Positions 1 through 11,983 of a DNA stretch of 41,339 nucleotides are shown piece after piece (the first letter of the stretch is position 1; each line of letters begins with the position of its first letter). The position numbers were made by a program, and so were the translations under genes. Under the pieces are notes generated by a model that was not told the origin of the DNA, did no database searches, and worked only from the letters and a program-made list of their open reading frames with translations. This DNA is from Hypholoma sublateritium FD-334 SS-4. Taxonomy: Eukaryota; Basidiomycota; Agaricomycetes; Agaricales; Strophariaceae. The stretch covers positions 212,320 through 253,658 of the forward strand of contig KN817562.1 in NCBI GenBank assembly GCA_000827495.1, read 5' to 3'.

Positions 1-48
1 ATGGTGCGCATCAGCGGCCGCGCGCGGCGCGCCCCCGGCAATCGCCGC

Positions 49-80
49 AATTTACGCTGGCGTAAATTCAAGCGTAAATT
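49..80. repeat. Short inverted repeat plus direct repeat
   Basis: AATTTACGC (49-57) and GCGTAAATT (60-68) form a 9-bp perfect inverted repeat with a 2-nt spacer. GCGTAAATT recurs as a direct copy at 72-80. It lies in a GC-rich stretch at the window edge. No function can be assigned; it may be a protein binding site or chance. Confidence 0.45.
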
Positions 81-248
81 CATCGAAATAACTGTACTTA
101 TTCTGAGGTCACGAGGTGCGTATGCATCCGCCCGTGTCGTTGCGTGCCGTTAAAAACCCGTCCCAGATCGTGAAGGCCTCTGCAAAGCGTACGGTGTGTC
201 TACCTCACATATAGTCGAGTACGCCATTATGACGTCCCTGCAGAAAGA

Positions 249-1047
249 TTGGGGCCACCTGCTGTTCACGGACCTAACGACGACGCGCTTCCTGATTGTC
301 ATGGTCTTCCCGGAAACCTGCCGTGCGTCTTTCAATGCTCGCGCTCGGCGATGCTGACTGCCAGCGTAGACTGTGGAAACTTCTCGCACCACGATTACGA
401 CACGATGACTAAGTACCAGGCTGATCGCCTCATGTCGCTCCTCATGTATCTACACCACAACAACGCGCCGCCCAAGTGGTACGCAGCCCAGATCCTTCCC
501 TTTTCCCGAAGTGTCCGTTAGGGTGTCGCCATCCGGTAGGGTACGCGCTACGTATGTCACGCCGCGCAACAACTACGGGCTCGACCCAGCATTCCTCAGT
601 TCGACAACTGCACCCCCGCCCGCCGAGATGCGCGACCGCCTCGCGCAAGGACGCGCGCCGCTCTTCCATGTGGCGGCGGAGGACTTCATACCTTCGCTCC
701 TGAGCAGTGATGTGGAGAAGATCGACAACCTGCGCGCCACGAAAGGGGGCGCACATCCCGTCCCTGAGGTGGTGCGCGCTAAAGTTATCGGGAGCAAGAC
801 TACCCGGCCGCAGGTAGCTTCAAAGGTGTTTAAAGAGAAAAATGTGCGTGAATGCGCGTTCTGTAGGGAGGCAAAAGAGAAGGATTTGATGGTGTGTTCC
901 CGGTGCGTGAACTTCCTCGCAGATGAGCTTACAGGAAGGCCTGCTGACCGTGGGTGGTCGGCAGCTGCAAGCTTGTGTATTATTGCGGACGCGAATGGTA
1001 TGTACATAGTACCTTCCATTAAACTCACGGATATGGATTATAACTGA
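249..1047 (+). pseudogene. Degenerate MYND-type zinc finger protein remnant
   Basis: Two overlapping open frames (249-521 and 511-1047) with coding-like composition can be joined only by a frame change or by an unproven intron near 500-590. The second frame carries CAFC near 850 and, ten residues on, CSRC, which is the first half of a MYND finger (CxxC...CxxC). The stretch that follows has the right length and keeps a DRGW-like stretch (compare DW) and a late Cys. The YC, EC and H zinc ligands expected there are missing. MYND domains are protein-interaction zinc fingers common in Agaricomycete families. I infer an eroded MYND protein, possibly with its 5' end outside the window. A truncated but expressed gene is an alternative. 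Confidence 0.4.
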
Positions 1048-2989
1048 CAAATAAATATGCCAGTCAACGGCTCGCATGGCCCGCACATAAGCTGTTCTGC
1101 AAGGGATGAATCATATTTTCGTCCATCATATCATATATTGACGAGATCACTTTCTAAGAGTATGATGCGCTCCTTGTGTGTGTATCTGTCCAGAAAAAAC
1201 CTCTTTCGTCTTACAGGCAAAAAACAATGTGATTTTTCTACAAATTTTGTGTAATTCAACGTCCAAAATTGATTTCACCCCTCATTTCTTCGGGGGACTT
1301 TCAATGAAAAAGTGCAATTAGCCACCGTCGCAGCTGCCTTCTGCCATTCGTCCATCGAAGGACTCGAAGCATAAGCTCTGTAAAATCGGCCGAACATCTA
1401 TACCATATCGCTCTGGGATATTCAAAAAAACACTTACATTGACACAAGAAGACTGTGCAATGCACAGCGTGGCCTCGCCACCTTCGCCGAACTGCCCAGA
1501 TTTATAGTCAATATTTTGTTGATATGGAACATTTAGAGGAAGTGACGAACATTTGCGGAGCAGCAGACCTCGCTACCAGGGCAGTCATTGTCATTATTGC
1601 ATTGGGCTTGCCCAGCGGCGAGCCCGACTGCCGCCGCTATGGCAAGGAGAAGTTTTGTGTTCAGAATCATCTGCTTGATTGGTTGTCAGCCATGTCTGAA
1701 ATTACAGACACAGTGTGCGCGAGGCTGATCAGAAGAGGAGACGTACGATGTAGATGTGAGCTGACTCTGGGGAAGGTAGTCGTATATCTTCTCGTTTTAT
1801 AGCAGATTTTGGAAATCCAAAATGAGACACTGTATATGGGGACACAAATATGGGCTCTGGCTCGCATGCTGGGATGCGGGCCACCTGACTGAGATGGTGG
1901 TGCCGGCGGACTTGTTTCTGCGGTTTCATGGCTTCTCTCCGCCCATGACCGCTATGTTTCTGAAAGGTACTATTTTGTGTAGCGCGTCCGACGGAATGGC
2001 TCTTTTCAAATGCAACATCATATGCGGTAATGCCAGATGTCAATTAAATACACAGTTGGGATATCTTCTAGTACTTAGGAGACAAATCATTACCGTCCCT
2101 GAATCGCATTTACTTACACAGAAGTTGGTAGACTCTGTTCGTTCCACATGGTATGGTTTCACATAGAATAGTCTAGAGAGGATTCCCGAGCTCGCCATTC
2201 CGATTTTCAAAATCGGCCGTGGCTTCTTCTTGTCCACCAAACAGAGCGAAGGAAGCAGCGGTTGCATAGTTTATAAATAGATATTCATGCTGCCGTAGCT
2301 AAGAATAGATACGGCGCTCGATTTTCATAATAAATATTCGCCGACACCATATCGACACCATATCATGGGACGTTCAAATTTTTGGGGCCAATTTGTCATC
2401 TAGTTCCTTCGCACAGAGTGTACAGACGCGGGGATAATTGGGCTTCCAGTTGACTGGATGCTTAGTATATATTAGACAAATTTTAGATACTTAAGAGCTT
2501 ACGTGCAGCGTTGGATACATGTGATACCACCCTTGTATCACCCATGTTTTCTATGTATTTGGGTCTGCCATAATCTATACATGAAACAGCTCGACGCGTG
2601 CCTACACACACGAATGACCTTCAATTAATCGCCTTAAATCTTCTGATATTTCCTAATATTTGAAAGGGCAGAGAAAATCATACACACCTTTGCATGCGTT
2701 TCTGATTTTCTGCTCATGTTCTATTCTATTGAATACAATCCTGAGATAATAAGAGGAGCTCAAGACTTGCTCAAGACGCGAAGAACGCCAGAAAGGCACG
2801 TGCACGGTTCGAGCTAGCATTTGATGCATATCGCCTCGTACAGCCTCATGCGGCTTCCCACCACACCACGGCAACGAAGTGGGAGTGGAATACATCTTCG
2901 ACCTAGCGCTTCTTAGGCGCCAGCGCTTGCTCACCTCTCTCATATCTTCCATTCTTTGAACACTCTATCTTTCTTCCGCTGAAGGACGA
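1048..2989. other. Intergenic stretch, no supported gene
   Basis: Only short open frames without recognisable domains occur here, the longest about 115 codons at 1455-1802 and 1822-2166 on the + strand. AT content rises after 1050. No repeat, RNA gene or transposon signature was recognised. The last few hundred bases should hold the promoter of the NACHT gene. Confidence 0.5.
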
Positions 2990-5061
2990 ATGCTCGGTAA
3001 AAACACGCTCATTAATGGAGGTTCCTTCGTACAAAACCATGGTGTATTTACCACCACCAGCGTGGTTAACCACGTCAATAACATGACCAACGACAAAGGT
3101 ATCACAAATCTTCCTAACCTGGCTCAGTGTGCATTCTGTTCCATCATTTGACTGATTCCATCGCACAGTTGGCGGGTTCGAGCGCCTGCAAATGGCTGTA
3201 GCATCCGCTGCCTTCCACAACTCTGCACAGCGGCTAGACCCGCCCAAATGTCATGCAAACACGCGCGAGGCCGTCCTACGAAGCATAATGGACTGGATAA
3301 CAAATAACTCCAATCGGCAGACGTGGATCCTTTGGCTGAGCGGTGCGGCGGGGGCAGGGAAGTCGGCGATCGCGCAGTCCATTGCGGACTTGTGCGAGCA
3401 GATGGGTGTACCGCTGGCGAGCTTTTTCTTCTTCAGGACGGACTCGACCCGAAACAAGATAAAGCCTCTTGTGGCCACGCTGGCGTACCAATTGGCGCTG
3501 AACGTCCCGGGAGCGCGAGAGGCCATTTCTTCTGCAATTGAACATGATCCTCTGGTCTTCGACCGCTCGTTCGAATCGCAATTCATGTCCCTTGTCATGG
3601 AACCCCTTTGGAAACTCGGTTACGGTACACCCAACGCAGATACGCCAAGACATCCCTTGGTCTTTGTAATTGATGGGTTGGATGAGTGCACGGAACGCAA
3701 AGTGCAGGAGATGATCGTACGCAACATCGCCAAAATGCTCGGCGACACTAAACTTCCCATTCTGTTTCTCATCGCTAGTCGTCCGGAGAACCATCTTACG
3801 ATGGTTTTCAACTCCAGAATGGTAGACCGTCTTCTCACCCGGCTAGCTCTCGATGACAAGTACCATCCAGATGCCGACATACTCCGTTTCCTCAAGGATA
3901 AGTTTCTCGAAATCAAAGAAACCCATCCGCTTGCTGATATGATCGATCCCCGCTGGCCCGCTGAAGAGGATATCCACAAACTTGTCGCGAAATCCTCAGG
4001 CCAATTCATCTACGCCTCCGTCGTCATCAAGTTTCTCTGTTCCCCCAACCAGCACCCTGCACAGCGGTTGGAGATTGTTCAGGGTCTCCAGCCGGTTGGC
4101 AACGACACGCCATTCGCACAACTGGATGCCTTGTATCGGCACATCTTCTCCACTGTGGGTGACCTACAGGGAGCGCTACGCGTGCTCGCCTACTCTATAC
4201 TCGCGGGAGAGACCTACACAAATGTTATCGAGCGGATACTACACCTCTCCGATGGCGCTGTGCGGATCGCACTGGCTGACCTGACGTCCGTCCTTGTCTG
4301 CCAAAACTTTGTTATAAAATATCTCCATGCATCGCTGCCCGACTTCCTCCTGGATCCGCTGCGCTCCCAGGAGTATTATATTAATCCTGCCAAATGGCAC
4401 ACGGAATTCGCGCGCCATTGGTTCAGCGAATACAAGCTGGGTGCGCTCGTCATCGCTTCTTTTCGACAGATGATTCTAATGATATCTGCATGTATAGGAC
4501 GAGTAGGTTGGATTGTCCGACTGCAAAAACATCTGCAGAATGCTGTACCTACCCCGGAGCTTCGCGAGGATATCCTACAATTCCAACCGACGTCCTCTCA
4601 GATCAACTTCCTATTGTCGAATCTCTCAGCCCCGAGCCAGATCCTCCAGCTATTCGAGTTCTTGGTCGCAGTAGAGGACCTGGTAAGTGACCTCGGCGAT
4701 TGCATCATTTTGTTCAAGCTGACAACATCTTGAAAAGGCCTTTGGAGATGATGGCGAGGTGTATGAGCACCAGCGACGAGTGATTATATCCTTTGTCAAG
4801 ACCACTTTCCCGAACCATCACAGTGTTTTGAATGAAGATGAAGTAGCCGCGCGCATCGTCGCCCGTCAGCAGGGCAATGCCAGTCAGGATGCCAGTCCGT
4901 CGCTACCGTCGATCGGAGTGAACAAGTCGCGGTCAGCGTCAAAACCTCAACCGCAGACATCTGATGCACCAAACCCTTCGCCGCCATTGAAAGAACCGCG
5001 GGTAAATGACGCAAAACCAAAGTCGAAACGGAAGAGCTTGATGGAATGGATAAAAGGTTGA
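2990..5061 (+). CDS. NACHT-domain NTPase (STAND/NLR-like)
   Basis: Three exons, 2990-3098, 3169-4682 and 4738-5061, join in phase to a 648-residue protein. An in-frame stop at 2957 precedes the first ATG. Exon 1 has an NGGSF stretch followed by repeated Val/Asn, the short N-terminal signature seen ahead of many mushroom NACHT proteins. It is followed by a 'DPPKCHANTREAVL' linker, then Walker A GAAGAGKS (about 95-102), Walker B VFVIDGLDEC (about 201-210) and LIASRPE (about 237-243). NACHT proteins are nucleotide-driven switches involved in fungal nonself recognition and cell death; the ligand here is unknown. No WD40, ankyrin or TPR sensor repeats follow; the C-terminus is a Ser/Pro/Lys-rich tail ending in a basic segment. 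Intron 2 (55 nt) contains a good CTGAC branch site. The short form may be complete, or a form that has lost its repeat domain. Confidence 0.9.
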
Positions 5062-6007
5062 TAAAAGGTAAGTGAAGCTGAGCGAGACGTGTTCAGTTAA
5101 GTAGGAATTGCACTCCGAGTTCATAATACCCGTTGACCTTCTATACCCACATAATGCAAATACCAATGAACTTCGTATGTCCACTGATATGGCGCAGCTA
5201 CCAAAATACGAGGTTTGTACGAGGTACCATCGATTGATGTCAAATTGATGTACCGGCGATTTTCCTGTAATTGGGTGGTCAGGCCCACCCAAATTTTTCT
5301 CAAAATTTATCTCGCTCTCGATCAAGGTATTATTTCTGTGCACATGCTCCAAAGTGCGCTGTTGGGCAGGTATAGGTGCGTACCCCGAGGCGAGGTCTGA
5401 ACTCGCGCATCAATTCCAGAAATAGAACTCCGCGAAAACCAAACAATGCACGCTTAAGACCTGGCTTCAAGTTGGACCGTGCCACATCCAACTTGCATCA
5501 TCCATTGATCATTCACAAAAGCAGTACAATAGTCTCCCGCCTAGCCGCCTTCCTAATTGTTAATGCTCCAACGAGGCTGAGGATATCCCTAGTGCTTAGA
5601 TGTGGACACTAGCCGCCCGAGGTAGAATCTTTTTGTTATCATTTTCTTATTGTCCGACTGAATGGTTTTCCTGGCATGCAGGCACTGCCGCATTCCACAG
5701 GACAGTGGGACGGTAGGGAAAGAGTGAACGCTCGCGCGCGTCTACGGGAGCCCAGATTCACGACGAGAACAGAACATAGACACGCCCTAGTGCCGGTGTA
5801 AATGCGGCTGGCTGGTGCTGCGCCATGAACGGGTTGTTGTATTCTGCCTCATCGATCACGGCGACCGTCTTCTTCACTTCCTCGCCACAAGAACAATTGC
5901 CTCGTGGAGGGAGCTCGAATTACGTAAACCCATGAATGCTTCGCCCACGAGGGTGATGGCTCGAGCTCTTCCAGCACGGGCCCGTTCGCCGTCTGCAGAG
6001 CACCACC
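5062..6007. other. Intergenic region upstream of membrane protein gene
   Basis: No gene was recognised. Small frames around 5376-5612 and 5815-6090 lack domain signals. The last 200 bases are presumably the promoter and leader of the gene starting at 6008. Confidence 0.5.
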
Positions 6008-7265
6008 ATGATCTTCCACACCATCGTCTGCGGCTGCCTGATTGCTTGTCTCGCCCGCGGCGCTGCAGCGCAGCAAAATATCACCATTGACGACACAAAT
6101 CCTGCTATTGCATACGCACCCGCGGGCGCATGGGTTGTCTCCGCGAACAGCTCGCTCGACTTTGGCGGTGCGCATATGCTCACGCAGAATCCGAACGGAA
6201 CCGCAACGTTCAATTTCACAGGTGTGCGGGATGCGATCTCATCTGATGTGCACCTCTTACACCTTTGTTGCAGGGATCGCCGTCTTCTTGCTATCGCCCA
6301 AGTGGCCATACACCGTGAACACAGCCGTCGCGCTCGATGGGGGCGCCCCCGTACTTGTTGACCTCGTCGACCATACACGTCCAGATGTCGGGCAGGGCCC
6401 CGAGACCGTGCAGTTCTCGGCCGTCTGGGGCGCGACCGGGCTCAACAATACACAGCATACGCTCGTCATTTCAGTAGGCGCGGGGCAGCCTTTCGGTGTC
6501 GTGGATGGCATAACGTGCGTACCGCCTTTCGTGCCCCTTGCATGCCCCTCACACGCATCCGCATCAAGATACACTGTAGCTGCGACAACCACTTCTACCT
6601 CTGCAACGATGACCTCTAGCTCTGCGGAGCCGCCGTCGACGACGACGAGCACAGTCCCCAGCGTAGCTCCGCCTGACCCGCAGGCGGACACGGCCCACCC
6701 CAAGAAGCTGCACGTCGTCCCAATTGTGGTCGGCGCGCTCCTGGGTGGGCTCGGCCTTTTCGTCGTCGGTCTCGCGCTGTGCTTCGCGTGCAAGCGTCGC
6801 AGACCAACGTCCGAGGCGTGGAGTGACGCCGCGCTGGGCAACGAGAGATCGGGGTACGCACTGGGGCGCACGCCAGGCGGCGCCTGGCGCAACACGCGCT
6901 ACGGGTACGTCGGCATGCCGCCCGGTGCGCCTCCCTCAGCTGCGCGCGCGCCGAACCGGTACGCTCCCGGCGCGCCACTTTCGACGATCACGGAGAAAAG
7001 TACGCCGCGGGTCGGCGACGCGCATGTTCCACTTTCCCCTGCACAGTCGCCCGCATCTGCGCTATCGGCGGAGCTGCCGAGTGGGTACTACACCGCGCCT
7101 GGGTCAGAGGCGGACAGCACGGGGATCGTCGCAACGCTGGACGCCGCGCGGCGGCCATCGTTGGGCGCTCTGGGGCCTGTATCTGTTCAAGCGCAGCCGC
7201 CGCGGGTGACACGAGCTGCGCCGCCGGAATATGTGGTTCAGTCCCCTCCGGCAGGGTGGATATGA
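6008..7265 (+). CDS. Signal-peptide, single-pass membrane protein (Agaricomycete family)
   Basis: Exons 6008-6221 and 6274-7265, joined across a 52-nt intron, give 401 residues. The N-terminus is a clear signal peptide ending near AAAQQ. A lumenal/extracellular domain begins NITIDDTNPAIAYAPAGAW and has a FNFTG-IAVF strand (at the exon junction) and a YT...LDGG pair, the pattern of a family common in mushroom genomes. A Ser/Thr-rich stalk (about 180-215) leads to one transmembrane helix (about 219-243) followed by CKRRR as stop-transfer signal. The cytoplasmic tail of about 155 residues is Pro/Ala/Gly/Ser-rich and looks disordered. The layout is that of a wall-facing sensor-like protein, but the function is unknown and no enzyme motif is seen. 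The codons are GC-rich compared with the flanks. Confidence 0.85.
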
Positions 7266-7698
7266 GGATAGCGAAGCTGTACTGTTTTTTATGTTAATTA
7301 TCATTTTATTATTACTCGGTCTTTCAATTAATCCAACATGCTTTCAAAATCCAGCACGACGAGGATGCGCGCACACAAATAGAATGTAGCGTATTGGCAC
7401 AGAATGAAGTTATTTATCAATCCTCAGACCGAAAAAAAAATCAGTAAGCCCACACATACCTTCCCGTTGAAAAATGTGGCAAGGGCAAGGCAAGGGGTTT
7501 GATTACGTGAAGTGCAAACTGTTCTGCCGGTGAGAAGCCGCACTTCTGAATCGGCTATTACCGATTCCTATGTCATTCCAACGATCGAGGATCTGACACC
7601 TCTTGACCGGATATTATAAATTTGCCAATGGGACTGAATATCCTACTCCTTTCCGTGCCCCGACGCACGAGCACTACTCTACACTTGGTCCGGCTCTA
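7266..7698. other. Intergenic region with promoter of DUF6534-type gene
   Basis: AT-rich 3' flank of the preceding gene, then the promoter region of the next one. An A-run lies at 7432-7440. No other feature was recognised. Confidence 0.5.
7615..7620 (+). promoter_or_regulatory. TATA-like element
   Basis: TATAAA 79 bp upstream of the ATG at 7699, a distance compatible with a core promoter. Sequence match only. Confidence 0.4.
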
Positions 7699-9258
7699 AT
7701 GTCCTCTCCAGACTCCACGGTTCCAGGTGTTGCGAGTGTCCGAAACTTGTAATGTTTCTCTGCTCACCCCGTATATTCTATCCTGAAAACTAATCTTGGG
7801 CCGACTCGCAGTACGGGATCTTTTGTATGTAAATTCTCTTTCTAATTTCTCGTCACTTTATCGAACATCTTTCACTCGTATGTGACGCTAGCTTCTCGCA
7901 AATCTTTTTGCCTGGGGACTATTTGGCGTGCTCGTGAATCAAGTTTGTGAGCTGAGCCGGTGATATGATATCTCCCATCCCACTCTCTTACCGATATCGC
8001 TTTCAGACACGTACTTTCGGGCATTTTCCAAGGATCCCATCAAGATCAAGCTTCTGGTTTATTCCATCTTCGTTCTCCAAGTTACGCAGATCGTCCTGTA
8101 CACAAACGACATCTGGAAGGCAATGGCAGTCAACTTCGGGAATTTCACCGCTATTGAAGCATCGAAGACCATATGGCTTTCAATATGCATATTCGGGAGC
8201 ATAGGTTCGTTCCATCCCTGCCGTTGTTTACCAAATTCGGAATCAAAACGTGCTTTCCTCAGTGGCCTGTGCCGTTCAATCGTTCTACGCGTGGCGTATC
8301 CATGTTCTCTCTGACAAATGGTATCCTACTGTCCTAATAATGGTGGTGTGTAGTTTTTTCTCCTGCAGTTGAATGACCATCGCCGATAATAGGATATGTA
8401 GCTGTCTCTACTTGCCCTTGGAGGATCATTTGCGGTGGGAGCCGACATCAGACAAGTGGTAGACCTTCCAAAACTGGCCAACACGGCCGCCTGGGTAAGG
8501 CTAGGGGTGAGCATAATGCAAACAATACTCACTGAAATGTGCAGCTAATGTGTATCAGCTGTGGCAAGGTAGTACTGCTTCATGCGATGTCCTGATTGCT
8601 GCATGCATGATCTACTATGTATGTGCCCAAATCCTTTACCCCCGATTCATAACCTGAAAAAGGATAATAGCTGAAACGCCGCGCGCCCTATGAGGAAGAA
8701 TTTACAGCAACGACGCACATCGTCAACCAGATTATACGGATGACAATTGAGACCGGAAGCTTGACGGGTATGGATTCACTCATTCCCAATTATCACGAAT
8801 GCTCAGCCTATCGTAACACAGCTAGTATTGAAATCATCTGCCTAATCCTTTCCTTCGTTCCTCGCGGATCAGGATACAATATGAGCCCCCTTTATATGCT
8901 CTCTTCCGTATATGCCTCTACACTACTAGTTGTGCTCAACAGTCGTATCAAATTCACGGTCGCATCCGCATCGACGGCATGGAATGAAGGACCTTCTACA
9001 TCCCATGTCCCCATGGATAGTCTCACCACACGACCTGGTTCAACAAAAGGAAATACGATTGGTAGCACTCGCTGCGAGGTATCCGTCGAGGTTTCCCATG
9101 ACAGGCCAGTCAGTGGGGCTTCAGACGAAGCCTGGAATAAGGTAAGTCACTTGGTGTTTCAAGCGTTCACATATTGACGGAGTAAATAGGAGCAATCCGA
9201 AATCCCCGGTAGTCCCTTTCATTCCAGGTCGGTTGCAAGCAGCCAGGAAACGGTGTAG
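7699..9258 (+). CDS. DUF6534-type seven-helix membrane protein
   Basis: Ten exons join in phase to 345 residues: 7699-7748, 7812-7824, 7892-7946, 8007-8204, 8263-8345, 8402-8494, 8559-8618, 8671-8767, 8822-9141, 9190-9258. Family landmarks are a first helix with WGLFGVLVNQVYTYF, then FSKDPIKIKLLVY, a helix with ACAVQSFYAWRI, the CDVLIAACMIYYLKRR segment, and IIRMTIETGSLTASIEIIC ahead of the last helices. The tail is hydrophilic and Ser/Thr-rich. This matches the fungal DUF6534 integral membrane family, greatly expanded in Agaricomycetes and of unknown function; a receptor-like topology is often suggested. Exon 2 is a 13-nt microexon, chosen because it keeps the frame and restores the TGSFLLANLF start of helix 1. 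The exact first two exons are the least certain part. Confidence 0.85.
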
Positions 9259-9656
9259 AGCGCTCCGCTGCTTTCCAGTCACGGCTAGGATAAAATCTAT
9301 CTATCTATTTACCCACGAGGAGACATTGCTGCAGGTTTATACTGTACTTACCCCAATATGATACTCCAGGCAAAATCACCTGCAGCCTTTGTACATTCCA
9401 AAAAGACGGGGACAGCGCGGTGGTGCGACGCTATTTGGTACTAATGCAAAAGATGTACGTCGCTCTATCACTGTTACTACATACAGGCGTGTGTTTTCTT
9501 GATAAATATAGTTTTTTGTTTACGGTGAATACACCTCGGAGATGCGTTATCAGGAATTGGAGGCAGCGGCGCCATAACACATGACTTGAAACACTCCTTC
9601 GACGGCGTAGGAGCTCCGCTAGCATCCTCGAGCTTCTGCTTCATCTAGATTCTACT
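9259..9656. other. Intergenic region
   Basis: About 400 bp between the DUF6534-type gene and kinase copy A. No conserved element or coding signal was recognised. Confidence 0.5.
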
Positions 9657-10495
9657 ATGCCACCCGTAGAATTCCCTGCTGGCGGTGGTCCTACTAACGT
9701 CGGAGCGAAGCAGATCCCGCCGCTGCTGGGCGATGGCCATGGACACTACAGGATTCATATGCTCGGAAATAGTGGTGCGTTCCAGTCTAGGGCTGCTAAG
9801 CAGGCTAACGCGTCTGTCGCTCTTCAGGATCGGGGAAGGTGTGGCTCGGACTGTGTACCCATTAGCGACTCTCGCTCATATCAATCTATATCTTATCCCA
9901 CAGACTACGACTGGCGCGGCGCTGGCGAAAATCCTCGATGTTCCACTCATCGCGATCGACGCACTCGCTCTCGACCCAGGGTGGGTCATTCTCCCGCGCT
10001 CCGTCTTCCATACGCGCCTGCGCGCAGCGCTCGACGCAGCGCCGAATGGCTGGGTCGTGGACGGGAAGAACACGTACTCGGGCGCCGAGATGGCGTTCGC
10101 GGAAGCGACAGATCTTATATGTCAGTGCACGCCTTGCTTGTACGCACGCAGAAATGGCCGATCGACACATACTTACAGGGCTCGACCCACCGCTCTATGT
10201 CTACTTCCCGCGCGTCGTGCTGCGCACGTTCTTGCGTCTGCTCCACCTAGCGCCTCCGTGTAGTCCTGGGTGCTACGAGCGCCCTTCGCGCGTGTTCTCG
10301 CGAAACAGTATCCTCTGGGCGTGCCTTTCCATCCACTGGCGTGTGCGACGCCTGAACGCGGCACATATGGTTCTGTTTGGGATCGAAAATGGCAAGAGCA
10401 CCGCGGGGCGCAGGATGCGCCGCTTTACCGGCTGGGGTAGCGATGTCAAGGCGTGGTTGGGCGAAGTTGCGGCGATGGTGCGTGCGAAGAAGTGA
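9657..10495 (+). CDS. P-loop kinase-like protein, copy A
   Basis: Exons 9657-9774, 9828-9838, 9904-10120 and 10179-10495 give 220 residues. Walker A is GNSGSGKT (37-44). It is followed by a short strand with IAIDALALDPGWV, then WVVDGKNTYSG and, across the last intron, IWLDPPLYVYFPR, then CSPGCYER and a basic Trp-rich C-terminus ending in WLGEVAAMVRAKK. This order of motifs (P-loop; D..PGW; W.DG; WLD.P; GC.E) matches the bacterial FlaR/'DNA topology modulation' adenylate-kinase-like fold. The expected activity is phosphoryl transfer with ATP; the substrate is unknown. The 11-nt exon 2 encodes GSGK, so the P-loop is assembled from three exons. The last exon is 6 nt shorter than in copies B-D. 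Confidence 0.85.
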
Positions 10496-11139
10496 AGGAC
10501 AATCTCAATCATGTCGGACAGGGACATTCCAAGCACTGCCTGCAGACATGACACATTTGTAATCTTTTGCCTCCTTCACCTCACCCTCTCGCGTACAACA
10601 ATTATATGCAGATACAACCATCAACTTCTCATCATTTGCAGCTTGTCGGGATCCTCGGAGAACACGCATTACACCTCGCCCTAGGCTACTTCTCCAACTT
10701 GTTACTTGAGGAGGAGAAATTGTGGCCCCAGTCCGACCGATCTTCCTCGTGTAATCCGAGCAGCTTGAGCGCGGACCTCTGATTACATGGCTTCATATAA
10801 GTAGATCTTTATACTAATACTATATAAAAGCGTGAAAAAACGACGTTCGCCGCTTGGCTTGAGCACACTTACACCTTCTATATACAAGAATAATTCACGC
10901 ACTATTGACATGAAGATGCCGACATTGACAGCGAGGCCACAACGCAGAAATTGTATTCGACAGAGAAGCGGCGTACTAATGCCGTAATTGCACATGGCTG
11001 GGCTTCAGGGACGGGCTGCTACCGCCGCGTGTGAGGCTATTTCAAGCCTAACATGTCTAACAGCCCAAATAACAGATAACAGTCGATCCGTTTATAGGGC
11101 TGCGTGTGGCAAGCCTGACGCCTCGGTTTCCTAACCACC
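10496..11139. other. Intergenic region between kinase copies A and B
   Basis: No coding signal or repeat was recognised. It contains the end of copy A and presumably the promoter of copy B. Confidence 0.5.
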
Positions 11140-11983
11140 ATGTCGACCACAGGAATGCCCACCGGCGCGGATGTCAGTGCCGAGGCGAAGGGCATACCCC
11201 CCCTGCTCGGCGACGCCCAAGGGCACTACCGTATACACCTCCTAGGAAACAGTGGTGCGTCCTGATATATGCTTCCCTAACCTCCAGACGCAGGCTAACA
11301 GGCTGGCATGTACAGGCGCGGGCAAGGTGCGTCGCCCTATGCCGCATGTATAGGGATGCATTTCTGTATTTCGCACAGACCACAGTCGGCAAGGCGCTGG
11401 CTGCGATACTCGGCGTGCCTCTGATCCCCATCGACGCGCTAGCCCTGGATCCAGGGTGGGTTGAGCTCCCTCGCCCCGCGTTCCACGCGCGGCTGCGAGC
11501 CGCCCTCGACGCAGCACCTACTGGCTGGGTTGTGGACGGGAAGAACACGTACTCCGGCGCCGAGATGGCATTCGAAGAGGCAACGGACCTCATATGTCAG
11601 TCAAAACCTCCTATCGTGTGCGCAGCTTCAACAGACAACTGACCCGCTTGCGGCCCGCAGGGCTCGACCCACCGCTGTACGTCTACTTCCCGCGTCTCGT
11701 GCTGCGCACAATCCTGCGCCTATTGCGATTAGCACCCCCGTGCAGCCCTGGCTGCTATGAGCGCGCTACGAAGGTGTTTTTCACCCGTCGGAGCATCTTC
11801 TGGTGGTGCCTTTCCAGCCACGCGCGAGTGCGGCGGCTGAATGCGGAACACATGGCACGCTTTGGAATTGAGGACGGTAGCGATATCGCAAGGCGCAGGA
11901 TGCGGCGCTTCGGCGGGTGGGGAGGTGCTGTTAGCGCGTGGCTTTGTGAGGTGGCAGCGATGGTACACGCCAAACAGGAGTGA
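11140..11983 (+). CDS. P-loop kinase-like protein, copy B
   Basis: Exons 11140-11254, 11316-11326, 11379-11595 and 11661-11983 give 221 residues. It is the closest relative of copy A: Walker A GNSGAGKT (36-43), IPIDALALDPGWV, WVVDGKNTYSGAEM, WLDPPLYVYFPR and CSPGCYER are all present. The last exon ends with a RRMRRFGGWG basic/aromatic block and a short Lys/Glu tail. Start: the ATG at 11140 lies in ACCACCATG context, a good match to fungal initiation sites. The exon phases and the 11-nt and 217-nt exons are identical to copy A. Predicted cytosolic nucleotide-binding enzyme of unknown substrate; no signal peptide or helix is visible. Confidence 0.85.

Noticed and set aside
1455..2166. Two roughly 115-codon frames
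   Set aside because: No domain, hydrophobic pattern or splice context; the surrounding sequence is AT-rich and looks intergenic.
2810..3190. tRNA-like GGTTCGAG words
   Set aside because: No cloverleaf pairing could be built around them; the second lies at the start of a NACHT exon.
5920..7212. Long open frames on the minus strand over the membrane-protein gene
   Set aside because: They mirror the GC-rich codons of the + strand gene, have no signal peptide or domain, and lack sensible start and splice sites.
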